From positions 124,001-188,000 of the forward strand of contig NZ_PDOB01000002.1 in NCBI RefSeq assembly GCF_002760665.1: a stretch of DNA of 64,000 nucleotides. The letters are read 5' to 3'. Positions 39,563 through 48,333 of the stretch are shown here, one piece after another; positions within the stretch are counted from its first letter, which is position 1; every line of letters starts with the position of its first letter. The notes under the pieces are model-generated. The model was not told where the DNA came from, made no database searches, and worked only from the letters and a program-made list of their open reading frames with translations. A program made the translations under genes and the position numbers. Source of the DNA: Massilia psychrophila. Lineage in GTDB: Bacteria; Pseudomonadota; Gammaproteobacteria; Burkholderiales; Burkholderiaceae_D.

Positions 39563-39613
39563 TTGGGGTCGGCAAGATATATACTGTAAAAATATAAATC
39601 ATTAAGAAAAAAC

Positions 39614-39631
39614 GTATTTGCCATACATATT
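39614..39631. promoter_or_regulatory. 18-bp motif shared with xapA-deo promoter
   Basis: Read on the minus strand this is AATATGTATGGCAAATAC, identical over 18 bp to 36366-36383 downstream of the xapA promoter. It lies 190 bp before the BMP lipoprotein-type gene. A shared regulator of nucleoside import and nucleoside cleavage is the simplest explanation. Confidence 0.6.
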
Positions 39632-39820
39632 AATCGTCACGCATAGTTGAAAGAATCCGATCGATACAATTGGTAACGACCTGCCGCCTGTCGGTCTGAC
39701 ACAATGCGGGCACGGGAATGCTGAACTGGAGAGTTCGCCTGTTTAGTTTTGATTAAGCTACACCGCCCCTCCCAACTCAGCCGTTGCGCCGGGTACAATA
39801 TCGATATTCCAGGAGCGTCC

Positions 39821-40816
39821 ATGAAACTCAAGCAACTCAGTATCACGATCGCGGCGCTGTGCGTCGCGGCCAGCGCCGTGGCGGCCGATCCGAAACTGGC
39901 TATCGTCTACGACGCCGGCGGCAAGTTCGACAAATCGTTCAATCAGTCGGCCTTCGAGGGCGCCAACCGCTTCAAGGCTGAAACAAAAATCGGCTATATC
40001 GAAGTCCAGGCCAGCAGCGATACGCAGGCCGAGCAGGTGCTGCGCGGCCTGGCGCGCAAGAAGCTCGATTTGATCGCGGCGATCGGCTTTTCCCAGACCC
40101 AGGCAGTGCAAAAGGTCGCGGCCGAATTCCCGAACGTGAAGTTCGTGCTGATCGACAGCATCGCCAAGGGTCCGAACATCAACTCGGTGCTGTTCCGCGA
40201 GGAAGAAGGCTCCTACCTGGTCGGCGTGGCCGCCTCGATGGCGTCGAAATCGAAAAAGCTCGGCTTCGTCGGCGGCATGGACATCCCGCTGATCCGCGCC
40301 TTCGCCTGCGGCTACAGCCAGGGCGCGAAAGCGAACAACGCGAAAGTGGATGTGCTGCAGAACATGGTGGGCACCACCAGCGCCGCCTGGAACGATCCGG
40401 CCAAGGGCGGCGAACTGGCGCGCGCGCAGTTCGACCGCGGCGTCGACGTGGTGTTCGCGGTGGCCGGCGGTTCCGGCATGGGCACGCTGCAGACGGCCAA
40501 GGAAAAAGGCAAGCTGGCCATCGGTGTCGACTCGAACCAGAACCACCTCCATCCGGGCACCATGCTGACCTCGATGGTCAAGCGGGTCGACGGCGCCGTC
40601 TACGACTCCTTCATGGCGGTCAAGAACGGTACGTGGAAGCCGGGCGTGAGCTACCGCGGCCTGAAAGAAGGCGGCGTCGACTGGGTGATCGACAAGGACA
40701 ACCGCAGCGTAGTGTCGCCCGACATCGAGAAGAAGGTCAACGAAGCGAAGGCCGCCATCATCAGCGGCAAGATCAAGGTCATCGATTACCGCGTTGGCAG
40801 CAGCTGCCCGGTCTGA
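39821..40816 (+). CDS. BMP-family nucleoside ABC transporter, substrate-binding protein
   Basis: 331 residues from ATG 39821, with AGGAG 5 nt upstream; a longer frame from 39749 lacks a site. Signal peptide MKLKQLSITIAALCVAASAV with AA-DP cleavage, without a lipobox Cys, so a free periplasmic protein. BMP/PnrA-like features: KLAIVYDAGGKFDKSFNQSA, GFSQTQAVQKVAAEFP and VFAVAGGSGMGTL. BMP proteins with this permease type bind purine or pyrimidine nucleosides. A strong terminator follows, which would give more binding protein than transporter. Confidence 0.92.
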   Translation: MKLKQLSITIAALCVAASAVAADPKLAIVYDAGGKFDKSFNQSAFEGANRFKAETKIGYIEVQASSDTQAEQVLRGLARKKLDLIAAIGFSQTQAVQKVAAEFPNVKFVLIDSIAKGPNINSVLFREEEGSYLVGVAASMASKSKKLGFVGGMDIPLIRAFACGYSQGAKANNAKVDVLQNMVGTTSAAWNDPAKGGELARAQFDRGVDVVFAVAGGSGMGTLQTAKEKGKLAIGVDSNQNHLHPGTMLTSMVKRVDGAVYDSFMAVKNGTWKPGVSYRGLKEGGVDWVIDKDNRSVVSPDIEKKVNEAKAAIISGKIKVIDYRVGSSCPV

Positions 40817-40843
40817 TCTTTTCGGCTTTCGACAGCATCATAA

Positions 40844-40883
40844 AAAAGCGCGCCGCACCGGGCTTCCGGTGCGGCGCGCTTTT
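40844..40883 (+). terminator. Strong intrinsic terminator after BMP gene
   Basis: GCGCGCCGCACCGG (40848-40861) pairs perfectly with 40866-40879 around a GCTT loop; the stem is flanked by A4 and T4 (T at 40880-40883). It lies between the binding-protein gene and the ATPase gene, so partial read-through is expected. Confidence 0.88.
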
Positions 40884-40932
40884 AAGCTCACCATCAACTT
40901 CATTTGACTACCACCTCACCTACTGATTCGCT

Positions 40933-42462
40933 ATGCAGCCAGCCGTAGAATTTCGCAACATATGCAAGGCCTTCGGCCCGGTGCAGGCGAACGCCGACGT
41001 CAGCTTTACCATCGCCAAGGGGTCGATCCATGGCGTGATCGGCGAAAACGGCGCCGGCAAGTCGACCCTGATGAGCATCCTGTACGGCTACTACAATGCC
41101 GACAGCGGCCAGTTGCTGGTCGACGGCGAGGCGCGCTCGATCCGCACCAGCCACGAGGCGATCGCGCTCGGCATCGGCATGGTGCATCAGCACTTCATGC
41201 TGGTCGAGAACATGACGGTGCTGGACAACGTCATGCTCGGCGCCGAAGGCGGTTTCCGCCTGGCCTTGCAACGCGCCGCCATCGAGGCCAAGCTGCGCGA
41301 CATCTGCACCCGCTACCGGCTCGACGTCGATCCGCTGGCGACCATCCACGACCTGTCGGTCGGCGCCCAGCAGCGCGTCGAAATCCTCAAGCAGATCTAC
41401 CGCAGCGCGAATATCCTGATCCTCGACGAGCCGACAGCGGTGCTGACGGCGCAGGAAACGGCGTCGCTGTTCGAGATCCTGCGCCTGTTCAAGGAGCAGG
41501 GCAAGACCATCATCCTGATCACCCACAAGTTAGGCGAGATCCTCGACATCACCGACCAGGTGACGGTGATGCGCGCCGGCCGCGTGGTCGGCGCCGTCGC
41601 CACCGCCACCACGTCGAAAGAACAACTGGCCACCATGATGGTCGGCCGGCCGATCGAGGGCGAACTGCCGCGCGCGCCGTTCAAGCCGGGCGCCGCGGTG
41701 CTCAAGGTCGAGAAACTGCAGCTGATCGACAAGGCTGGCGTGCGCCTGCTGGCCGACGTCGGTTTTACCTTGCGCGCCGGTGAAATCGTGGCCATTGCCG
41801 GCGTCTCCGGCAACGGCCAGAGCGAGCTGCTCGAGATCCTGTCGGGCATGCGCCTGCCGACGTCGGGCCAGGTCGAGGTGCTGGGCAAGGCGCTGCCGTT
41901 CGCCGGCAGGGTCGATGCCGACGGCCTGCCGGCCACCTTCCGCAAGCTGGGCATCGGCCACGTGCCGGAAGACCGCCTGCGCGACGGCGTGATCAAGGAT
42001 TTCTCGGTCATGCAAAACACCGTGTTCGGCTACCAGGACCGGGTTCGCAACCGTTGGGGGCTGTTCGACTTCGCCGCCATCGCCCAACGCTGCGCGCACC
42101 TGCTGACGGCGTTCGACGTGCGCCCGGCGAATCCGGACATCCGCATTGGCCTGCTTTCAGGCGGCAACCAGCAGAAGGTAGTGATCGCGCGCGAAGTGTC
42201 GGCCGCGCCAAAACTGATGCTGGTCGGCCAGCCGACCCGTGGGGTCGACATCGGCACCATCGAGAGCATCCACAAGCAATTACTGAAAATGCGCGACGAA
42301 GGCGTCGCGATCCTGCTGGTGTCGGTCGAACTGGAGGAAGTGCGGGCGCTGGCCGACCGCATCATCGTCATGTCGGGCGGGCGCATCACCGGCGAACTGA
42401 ACATCGAAGAATTCGACACCACCCGCCTTGGCCTGTTGATGGGCGGGATGCATACATCATGA
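40933..42462 (+). CDS. Nucleoside ABC transporter, double ATP-binding protein
   Basis: 509 residues with two ABC cassettes. First: Walker A GENGAGKST, Q-loop VHQHFMLVENMTV, signature LSVGAQQRVEI and Walker B ILILDEPTAVL. Second: degenerate Walker A GVSGNGQSE, signature LLSGGNQQKVVIARE and a degenerate Walker B (LMLVGQPTRGVD). This asymmetric layout is typical of ribose/nucleoside (YufO/NupA-like) importers. Its stop overlaps the first permease start (ATGA). Confidence 0.93.
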   Translation: MQPAVEFRNICKAFGPVQANADVSFTIAKGSIHGVIGENGAGKSTLMSILYGYYNADSGQLLVDGEARSIRTSHEAIALGIGMVHQHFMLVENMTVLDNVMLGAEGGFRLALQRAAIEAKLRDICTRYRLDVDPLATIHDLSVGAQQRVEILKQIYRSANILILDEPTAVLTAQETASLFEILRLFKEQGKTIILITHKLGEILDITDQVTVMRAGRVVGAVATATTSKEQLATMMVGRPIEGELPRAPFKPGAAVLKVEKLQLIDKAGVRLLADVGFTLRAGEIVAIAGVSGNGQSELLEILSGMRLPTSGQVEVLGKALPFAGRVDADGLPATFRKLGIGHVPEDRLRDGVIKDFSVMQNTVFGYQDRVRNRWGLFDFAAIAQRCAHLLTAFDVRPANPDIRIGLLSGGNQQKVVIAREVSAAPKLMLVGQPTRGVDIGTIESIHKQLLKMRDEGVAILLVSVELEEVRALADRIIVMSGGRITGELNIEEFDTTRLGLLMGGMHTS

Positions 42463-43544
42463 AAACGACCGAACTCCCACGCTGGGCCACCGCACTGGTG
42501 CTGCCCGTCCTGAACCTGGTATCGGCGCTGCTGGTCGCCGCGCTGGTAATCCACCTGCTTGGCGAAAGCCCGGTCGAATCGATGACGATTTTGATCAACA
42601 GCGCCATCATCAATCCGGAAGGTTTGTCGTACACGCTGTTCTATGCCTCGACCTTCATCTTCACCGGGCTGTCGGTATCGATCGCGATGAAGGCGGGCCT
42701 GTTCAACATTGGCAGCGAAGGCCAGATGTATCTCGGCGGCCTTGGCCTGACGCTGGCGATGCTGGCGTTCGACGCGTCGCTGCCGGCATGGCTCCTGATT
42801 CCCGCCGCTATGCTGGGGGCCTCGCTGTTCGGCGCCTTGTGGGCCTTCATTCCCGGCTACCTGCAGGCGAAACGCGGCAGCCACGTGGTGGTCACCACCA
42901 TCATGTTCAACTTCATCGCCGCCAGCCTGATGAATTTCATCATCGTCAAATACCTGATTCCCGAGGGCCAGCAAAATCCGGCCAGCCGCGTGTCCGCCGA
43001 TGCTGGTGCGATGCCGCGCCTGAACGCGTGGTTTCCGGTGCTGGGCGACACGCCGCTCAACGTCAGCTTCCTGCTGGCCATCGTGGCGCTGGTCATTTAT
43101 GGCGTCATGGTGTGGCGCTCGGCGTGGGGTTACCAGCTGCGCGCAACCGGCCTCAATCAGCACGCGGCGCATTACGCCGGCGTGTCGATCAACCGCACCA
43201 TCATTGTCGCGATGCTGATCTCCGGCGCCCTCGCCGGCTTGGCCGCCGTCAATTCGATCATGGGTTCGACCCACTACCTGTCGCTCAATTTCCCGGCCGG
43301 CGCCGGCTTTGTCGGCATCGCCATCGCGCTGATGGGGCGCCAGCACCCGGTCGGCATCTTCCTGTCGGCGGTGCTGTTCGGCGCGCTGATCCAGGGCGGC
43401 TTCGACCTGTCGCTGGAAAAACCGAACATCCCGCAGGAAACCTTCATTTTCATCCAGGGTTTGATCATCCTGTTCTGCGGCGCGATGGAAAATTTTTACG
43501 GCCCCGCCGTCCTCAAGCTGATCAACCTGCGCCGGAAGGGATAA
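42459..43544 (+). CDS. Nucleoside ABC transporter permease 1
   Basis: 361 residues from ATG 42459, which overlaps the ATPase stop. About nine membrane helices; ASTFIFTGLSVSIAMKAGLF, NIGSEGQMYLGG and the loop GLNQHAAHYAGVSINRT are typical of BranchedChain_AA/ribose-type permeases of BMP systems (YufP/NupB-like). It would form a heterodimer with the next gene's product. Confidence 0.92.
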   Translation: MKTTELPRWATALVLPVLNLVSALLVAALVIHLLGESPVESMTILINSAIINPEGLSYTLFYASTFIFTGLSVSIAMKAGLFNIGSEGQMYLGGLGLTLAMLAFDASLPAWLLIPAAMLGASLFGALWAFIPGYLQAKRGSHVVVTTIMFNFIAASLMNFIIVKYLIPEGQQNPASRVSADAGAMPRLNAWFPVLGDTPLNVSFLLAIVALVIYGVMVWRSAWGYQLRATGLNQHAAHYAGVSINRTIIVAMLISGALAGLAAVNSIMGSTHYLSLNFPAGAGFVGIAIALMGRQHPVGIFLSAVLFGALIQGGFDLSLEKPNIPQETFIFIQGLIILFCGAMENFYGPAVLKLINLRRKG

Positions 43545-43547
43545 GCC

Positions 43548-44516
43548 ATGTTCGAAGACCTGCATTTAGCCAGCATCGTGGTGGCGACCATCCGCAGCGC
43601 GCCGGTATTGATCTTCGCCGCGTTGGCCGGCCTGTTCGCCGAACGCAGCGGCGTGATCGACCTGGCGCTCGAGGGCAAGATCCTGGCCAGCGCGTTCGCC
43701 TCGGCGGCGGTCGCCTACACGACGCAAAACCCGTGGTATGGCGTCGCCGCCGGCCTGGCCGTGTCGGCCACGCTGGCGCTGCTGCAGGGGTATGTCAGCA
43801 TCACGCAAAAAGGCAACCAGCTGGTGGCCGGCATTGCGATTAACATCGCCGTGAGCGGGCTGACGTTCGTGCTGGCGCAGTTCTTTTACCAGCAGGGCGG
43901 GCGCACGCCGGACCTCGGCGGTGCCCGCCTGTTCGACATCGTCCTGCCCGGCACCGCCGCGCTGGCAAACGTCCCCTTCATCGGCTGGTTCTACGGCCAC
44001 GTGATTGGCGGCCATTCGGTGCTGGTGTACCTGGCGTTCGCCCTGATCCCGCTGGTGCACTGGGTCGTCTACCACAGCCGATTCGGCCTGCGCCTGCGCG
44101 CCTGCGGCGAAAACCCGCACGCGGCCGACGCTGCCGGCGTCAACGTCGTAGCGACGCGTTACATGGCGATGCTGATCGCCGGCGTACTGTGTTCGTTTTC
44201 GGGCGCCTACCTGGCGATCGTGCAAAGCGGCTTCTTCTTGCGCGACATGTCGGCCGGCGCCGGCTACCTTGCCCTCGCCGCCCTCGTGTTCGGCAACTGG
44301 CGGCCAATCCATACAGCGCTCGGCTGCGTCATGTTCGGCTTCTTTTCGGCGGTGCAGATTCAAATGGAGGGCGTCGACCTGCCGGGCGTGGGCCGCATCC
44401 CCGGCTCGCTGATCCAGATGATCCCGTACGTCGTCACCGTCATCGTGCTGGCCGGCCTGATGGCCAAGTCGGTGGCGCCGAAATCGATCGGCAAACCGTT
44501 CGTCAAGTCGCGCTGA
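43548..44516 (+). CDS. Nucleoside ABC transporter permease 2
   Basis: 322 residues, about eight to nine membrane helices. APVLIFAALAGLFAERSGVI, then DLALEGKIL and the cytoplasmic loop RACGENPHAADAAGVNV match YufQ/NupC-like partners. Starts 3 bp after permease 1. The end of the importer operon is at 44516, convergent with a DUF2306 gene; the 37 bp between the two stops hold no clear terminator. Confidence 0.92.
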   Translation: MFEDLHLASIVVATIRSAPVLIFAALAGLFAERSGVIDLALEGKILASAFASAAVAYTTQNPWYGVAAGLAVSATLALLQGYVSITQKGNQLVAGIAINIAVSGLTFVLAQFFYQQGGRTPDLGGARLFDIVLPGTAALANVPFIGWFYGHVIGGHSVLVYLAFALIPLVHWVVYHSRFGLRLRACGENPHAADAAGVNVVATRYMAMLIAGVLCSFSGAYLAIVQSGFFLRDMSAGAGYLALAALVFGNWRPIHTALGCVMFGFFSAVQIQMEGVDLPGVGRIPGSLIQMIPYVVTVIVLAGLMAKSVAPKSIGKPFVKSR

Positions 44517-44553
44517 GCGCAGCATGGACGCGGTGGAGGTGATGCGCGGCAAA

Positions 44554-45417
44554 TCACAGCATCTTCGGTAGCCACATTCCCATCGTCGCGACCGCGATAC
44601 CGACCGCCATGGCGCCGGTGAGCGCAAACACCAGGCCGGCTGCCGATATCCGCGCGGCCGGCCGCGCGCTGCTTTTCGCAAAAAAGTACAACTCGAGCAC
44701 CGCAAGCGGCAGGACGTACTGAAGCAAGCCGATAGCCACCAGTGCCGGCCCCTGGAACGTCGTTGGATCGAAGCCGGCCGGGCCGCCGTTGAGCGCAATC
44801 CAGAACATCAATATCACCCGAAAAAACCAGCTGCCGCTCACTACCAGGAACAGGCGAAGCGCCCAACGGCGGTGTTCGGCCAATCGGCGAGCCACTGCAT
44901 GGCGCAGCGCAAACCAGGCTGCAATCAGGATAAGGACCGCATTGATGCTGATGGTGAGGTGCTGCAGGAAGCTGCCGTTCGCGCTGCGCGTCCATACGAC
45001 AAACAGGCCGCTAATGCTGGCCACGACAACCGTGGCGATGTAGACACGGCCGTTCCAGCGATGAAAGCGCGGGAAGCCGGCCCGGATCTTCGCCATCAGT
45101 TGAAGCGGCCCGCCGATGGTTACAACCGCAGCAATCAGGACATGGATCGCGATAGCGATGTTGCCTAGCGTATCGCCCGGCACATGCCCGGTTGGCAGCA
45201 CCTTGTTCCATGCCTGCATATTCCCCTGCAATGCCGAACTGGCATAGAACGACAGGATATAGAGGACGAAAATGAGCTGACCCGCGACCGCGACGACAAA
45301 CCAGGTGGTTGCGGCAGCGCTGAGCGCCTTGCCCGAAAAAGCGGACAGCGCGCCGTGCGCGCGCTCTTTCGGCTTTGCGTGTAGTGAATTAACGGCGTTC
45401 GGGCTGGCGATTGTCAT
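44554..45417 (-). CDS. DUF2306-type multi-pass membrane protein
   Basis: 287 residues from ATG 45417, with GAGGA 5-6 nt upstream; the frame to 45483 adds 22 residues without a site. Seven or more hydrophobic helices; FPRFHRWNGRVYIATVVVAS with HRW and AEHRRWALRLFLV are the conserved DUF2306 segments, including histidines that could bind haem. Function unknown. It lies downstream of a LytTR two-component pair on the same strand, so it may be the regulated gene. Confidence 0.75.
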   Translation of the reverse strand: MTIASPNAVNSLHAKPKERAHGALSAFSGKALSAAATTWFVVAVAGQLIFVLYILSFYASSALQGNMQAWNKVLPTGHVPGDTLGNIAIAIHVLIAAVVTIGGPLQLMAKIRAGFPRFHRWNGRVYIATVVVASISGLFVVWTRSANGSFLQHLTISINAVLILIAAWFALRHAVARRLAEHRRWALRLFLVVSGSWFFRVILMFWIALNGGPAGFDPTTFQGPALVAIGLLQYVLPLAVLELYFFAKSSARPAARISAAGLVFALTGAMAVGIAVATMGMWLPKML

Positions 45418-45515
45418 TTGATCCTCGAGAAGTTGCGGGAAGAGTGCAAGGTATCGGGACCGGCAATCGAATGACACTGCCATGCGACGAGTGACGGAAA
45501 TCGCGTTGCGCGTTA

Positions 45516-45535
45516 CGGCCTGTGCGTACAGGCCG
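45516..45535. terminator. Short hairpin after LytTR regulator gene
   Basis: CGGCCTGT (45516-45523) and ACAGGCCG (45528-45535) form a perfect 8-bp stem with a GCGT loop 6 bp after the regulator stop. No U-run follows on the minus strand, so termination may be weak and read-through into the DUF2306 gene possible. Confidence 0.4.
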
Positions 45536-45540
45536 CAGCC

Positions 45541-46323
45541 TTACATTTGCCGAAACAGGTGCAGGTAAGCCCGGCTGACCTTCAGCACGTCCTTGCGGCG
45601 TTTGAGATGAATATCGGCCGTTTCATTTGCACCGCGCAAAACGTGGCTGATCGCGTGCAGGTTGACGACGACCGAGCGATGCACCTGGACGAATTGGCCG
45701 GCGTCGAGCTGCGTAACCAGTTCACGTAACGGGGTTCGGATCAATGCTTCGGCCTGCATACCGTGACCGTCATGCCAGGCCACCAGGGTGTAGCGCTCGT
45801 CCGAGCGCAGGTAATCGATAGCGTCGACCGGAATCAAGTGCAGGGATTGCCCGACGCTGGCGCGAATCCAGCGCAAAGCGGCAGGCGCCGCGGCTGGACG
45901 CATGCGCTCCGCAAGCTGCTGCAACAACGCTTCGGTATTGAGCGCCGGCGCGGCCGTCTGCAGCCGCAGCTTGAGCCTGGCGACAGTGTCGTACAAGCGT
46001 TCCACCTCGACCGGTTTGACCAGATAGTCGAGCGCGCCCTCGGCGAATGCACGCACCGCATACTGATCGAAGGCTGTCACAAACACCAGGTGGGCGCGCC
46101 TGCCGATGGCGTGCGCGGCATCCATTCCCGACAGACCCGGCATGTGCACGTCGAGGAAACATACATCAGGTTTGAACTCTTCATACATGGCCACCGTTTC
46201 GCGCCCATTACGCGCAAGCGCGACGACGTGCAGTTCGGGCCAGACCCGCGCAAGCAGGCGCACCATGGTGTCGCGCAGCAGGGGTTCATCGTCTGCAATC
46301 AATGCGCTCGGCCGGCAGCTCAT
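45541..46323 (-). CDS. LytTR-family response regulator (second system)
   Basis: 260 residues from ATG 46323, which overlaps the kinase stop (ATGA); the long frame to 46524 runs antisense-free through the kinase but has no start signal. Receiver: IADDEPLLRDT, phospho-acceptor D58 in VCFLDVHMP, VTAFDQYAVRAFAEGALDYL. LytTR domain: AIDYLRSDERYTLVAW and LDAGQFVQVHRSVVVNL. It resembles the regulator at 26.1-26.9 kb in architecture, and the two may be paralogues. Confidence 0.9.
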   Translation of the reverse strand: MSCRPSALIADDEPLLRDTMVRLLARVWPELHVVALARNGRETVAMYEEFKPDVCFLDVHMPGLSGMDAAHAIGRRAHLVFVTAFDQYAVRAFAEGALDYLVKPVEVERLYDTVARLKLRLQTAAPALNTEALLQQLAERMRPAAAPAALRWIRASVGQSLHLIPVDAIDYLRSDERYTLVAWHDGHGMQAEALIRTPLRELVTQLDAGQFVQVHRSVVVNLHAISHVLRGANETADIHLKRRKDVLKVSRAYLHLFRQM

Positions 46324-47420
46324 GGCATGCTCTTTTGTGCGGGGAACAGCAACTCGGCGCAGACCCCGTGCGGCCGGACTTCGGTGAGCTTGAGGCCGGT
46401 ACCGGCGCCGAAGCTCAGTTGCAGCCGTTCGCGCAAGGTCGTCAGTCCGGTACCAAGGCCATGGCCGGTCTCTTGCAGGCCGACGCCGGTGTCGCTGACC
46501 AGCACGCGGCAGCGCTGTTGCCACAGCTGGACGTGGATCTCGATGCGGCCGCCTTCTTCGCTTGGATCGATTCCATGGCGCACCGCGTTTTCCACCAGTG
46601 TCAGCAGCGTAAGCGGCGGGCAGCGCATGGCGTTCGATTCCTCACAGGCATGGATGACATAGTCCAGCCGGTCTGGCATGCGCAGGTGCATCAGCTCGAG
46701 ATAGGCACGCGCCAGCGCCAGCTCATCGCGCAGCGTGCTGAAGGGCTCGTCGAGCAGGGGAACTGCCGCGCGAAGATAGGCGATCAGCGTGCCCAGGACG
46801 TGCGACGCCTTTGGCGAACCGGTATCGACCAACGCCTGGACGTTCGCCAGCGTATTGAAAAGAAAATGCGGCTGGACCTGGGCCTGCAGAAGGCGCATGC
46901 GCGCTTCCAGCGCTTCGCGTTCGAGCTTGCTTCGCTCCAGCTCGAACGCCGATTGCTGGCCGCGCGCGAACGCCTCGCGCTGGCGAACGATGGCGCCAAG
47001 CGCTATCCATGGCGCGAAAAAAATGCCGATCAAGCTCAGGCTCGCAAGGCCCTTCACGCGCATCGTGTCTTGCAAAAATCCGAAACTGCCACCCGTACCG
47101 ATCCAGTATGCCAGCAGTGCCGCAAATGGAATAGCCAGCACGACACCGATCAGTTGCAAGACCCAGCGGGCAAGCCAGGCCGGCAAATTGCGCGGCCATC
47201 GCTCGAGGATACAGAAGGCCAGCAAGGCACCCAGGCCAACCCCCCATGCGCGCTGCAATACCACCATGGTTGGAGAAACGGACGTCAGGCTGAGGACCAG
47301 GCCGAACAGGGTCGCGAAGCCCAAGGTGTATTTCAGCCGGCGGGCGAGCACGCGCACGCATTCTCGTGTAATAAAGTGCATTGCGTTGTGGATCATGTCG
47401 GCCCAAGGCTGGTGATGCAT
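46320..47420 (-). CDS. LytS/YehU-type sensor histidine kinase (second system)
   Basis: 366 residues from ATG 47420; the ATG at 47396 is also possible and neither has a strong ribosome site. Four membrane helices occupy residues about 33-145 (for example TLGFATLFGLVLSLTSV, LQLIGVVLAIPFAALLAYW). A coiled segment leads to H185 in QVQPHFLFNTL, then ATP-binding motifs LVENAVRHGIDP and DTGVGLQE. The membrane part is larger than in the kinase at 25.2 kb, so the signal probably differs. Confidence 0.86.
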   Translation of the reverse strand: MHHQPWADMIHNAMHFITRECVRVLARRLKYTLGFATLFGLVLSLTSVSPTMVVLQRAWGVGLGALLAFCILERWPRNLPAWLARWVLQLIGVVLAIPFAALLAYWIGTGGSFGFLQDTMRVKGLASLSLIGIFFAPWIALGAIVRQREAFARGQQSAFELERSKLEREALEARMRLLQAQVQPHFLFNTLANVQALVDTGSPKASHVLGTLIAYLRAAVPLLDEPFSTLRDELALARAYLELMHLRMPDRLDYVIHACEESNAMRCPPLTLLTLVENAVRHGIDPSEEGGRIEIHVQLWQQRCRVLVSDTGVGLQETGHGLGTGLTTLRERLQLSFGAGTGLKLTEVRPHGVCAELLFPAQKSMP

Positions 47421-47496
47421 GACTGTAGCGCGGGGTGCGAGCCCCGGCAAGCTGCATCGGGTGAACGGATAAGCGGGGTCGCCGACGCTACGCCTC

Positions 47497-48330
47497 CTAG
47501 TCGGCGGCAAGCACGCTGGAACGGCCAAGCGTCCACGAAAAGCCGCCGCCGATCGATGTGCCGCTGTTTCTCCTCATCAAAGGGCTGTCGCGGTTGGCCG
47601 CGCCGGCATAGCTCTCGCCGCGCACGTAGCCGAACAGGCGCACGTCCTCGTTGAGCCGGTAGGACGCCGATAGTCCGGCGCGCGCCAGCATCAGGCCCGA
47701 TCTGGCCCGGTACGCCGGCCGCGCGGCAGTCGCATACTGCGGCGCCACTTCGTAGAAATAGCGATTGATGCCGCCGTCGCCGACCACCAGGCCGACGCTG
47801 GCGTCGATGCTCCAGTCGCTGCCGATGTCGCGCGTTGCGTATGTCAGGCGCGGCTCGAACGTGGTGCCCTGGCGCCGCACGCCGCCGCGAAACTCCATCA
47901 CGGCGCGCAGCGGCAAGTCGAGGCGCAAGCGGCTGGTCGGCGTCGGATTGGCCAACAAGACTTTTACGCGCGGCCCGAACTCGCCAAGGAAACCCAGGTC
48001 CGGCATGCCGGCGCGGGCGGCGCCGGCATTTGAGCGCGCCGGCAGCGAGGCGGCAAAGCCGATGTCCAGTTCGTAGCGCTCGCTGCGCAGCAGGCGCGCA
48101 CCGATGCCGGACGCGTCCGAACGCAGCACCTTGCCCCGATAAATCAGGAACGGCGCCGCCAGCGCGCGCGAGGAGCGCTGATCGGCGCCGGGATAGGCCG
48201 GTCCCGACACGGCGCCGCCGACCAGGCCGGCCTCCCATAAGGGCAAGGCCGGGGCCGGGGCCGAGGCTTGCTGCGCGACGGCCGGCAGCATGAAAGTGAG
48301 CGTCAATGCGCCAAAAATGAGCGGGCGCAT
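47497..48330 (-). CDS. MipA/OmpV-family outer membrane protein
   Basis: 277 residues. Signal peptide MRPLIFGALTLTFMLPAVAQ; the mature part begins LPLWEAGLVGGAVSGPAYPG, the usual MipA/OmpV start, and alternates beta-strands to a C-terminal GGGFSWTLGRSSVL. The family forms outer-membrane beta-barrels, sometimes scaffolds for murein enzymes, in other cases induced by specific solutes. It starts 3 bp after the S1/P1 nuclease stop, so the two are co-transcribed. Confidence 0.88.
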   Translation of the reverse strand: MRPLIFGALTLTFMLPAVAQQASAPAPALPLWEAGLVGGAVSGPAYPGADQRSSRALAAPFLIYRGKVLRSDASGIGARLLRSERYELDIGFAASLPARSNAGAARAGMPDLGFLGEFGPRVKVLLANPTPTSRLRLDLPLRAVMEFRGGVRRQGTTFEPRLTYATRDIGSDWSIDASVGLVVGDGGINRYFYEVAPQYATAARPAYRARSGLMLARAGLSASYRLNEDVRLFGYVRGESYAGAANRDSPLMRRNSGTSIGGGFSWTLGRSSVLAAD

Positions 48331-48333
48331 GGC

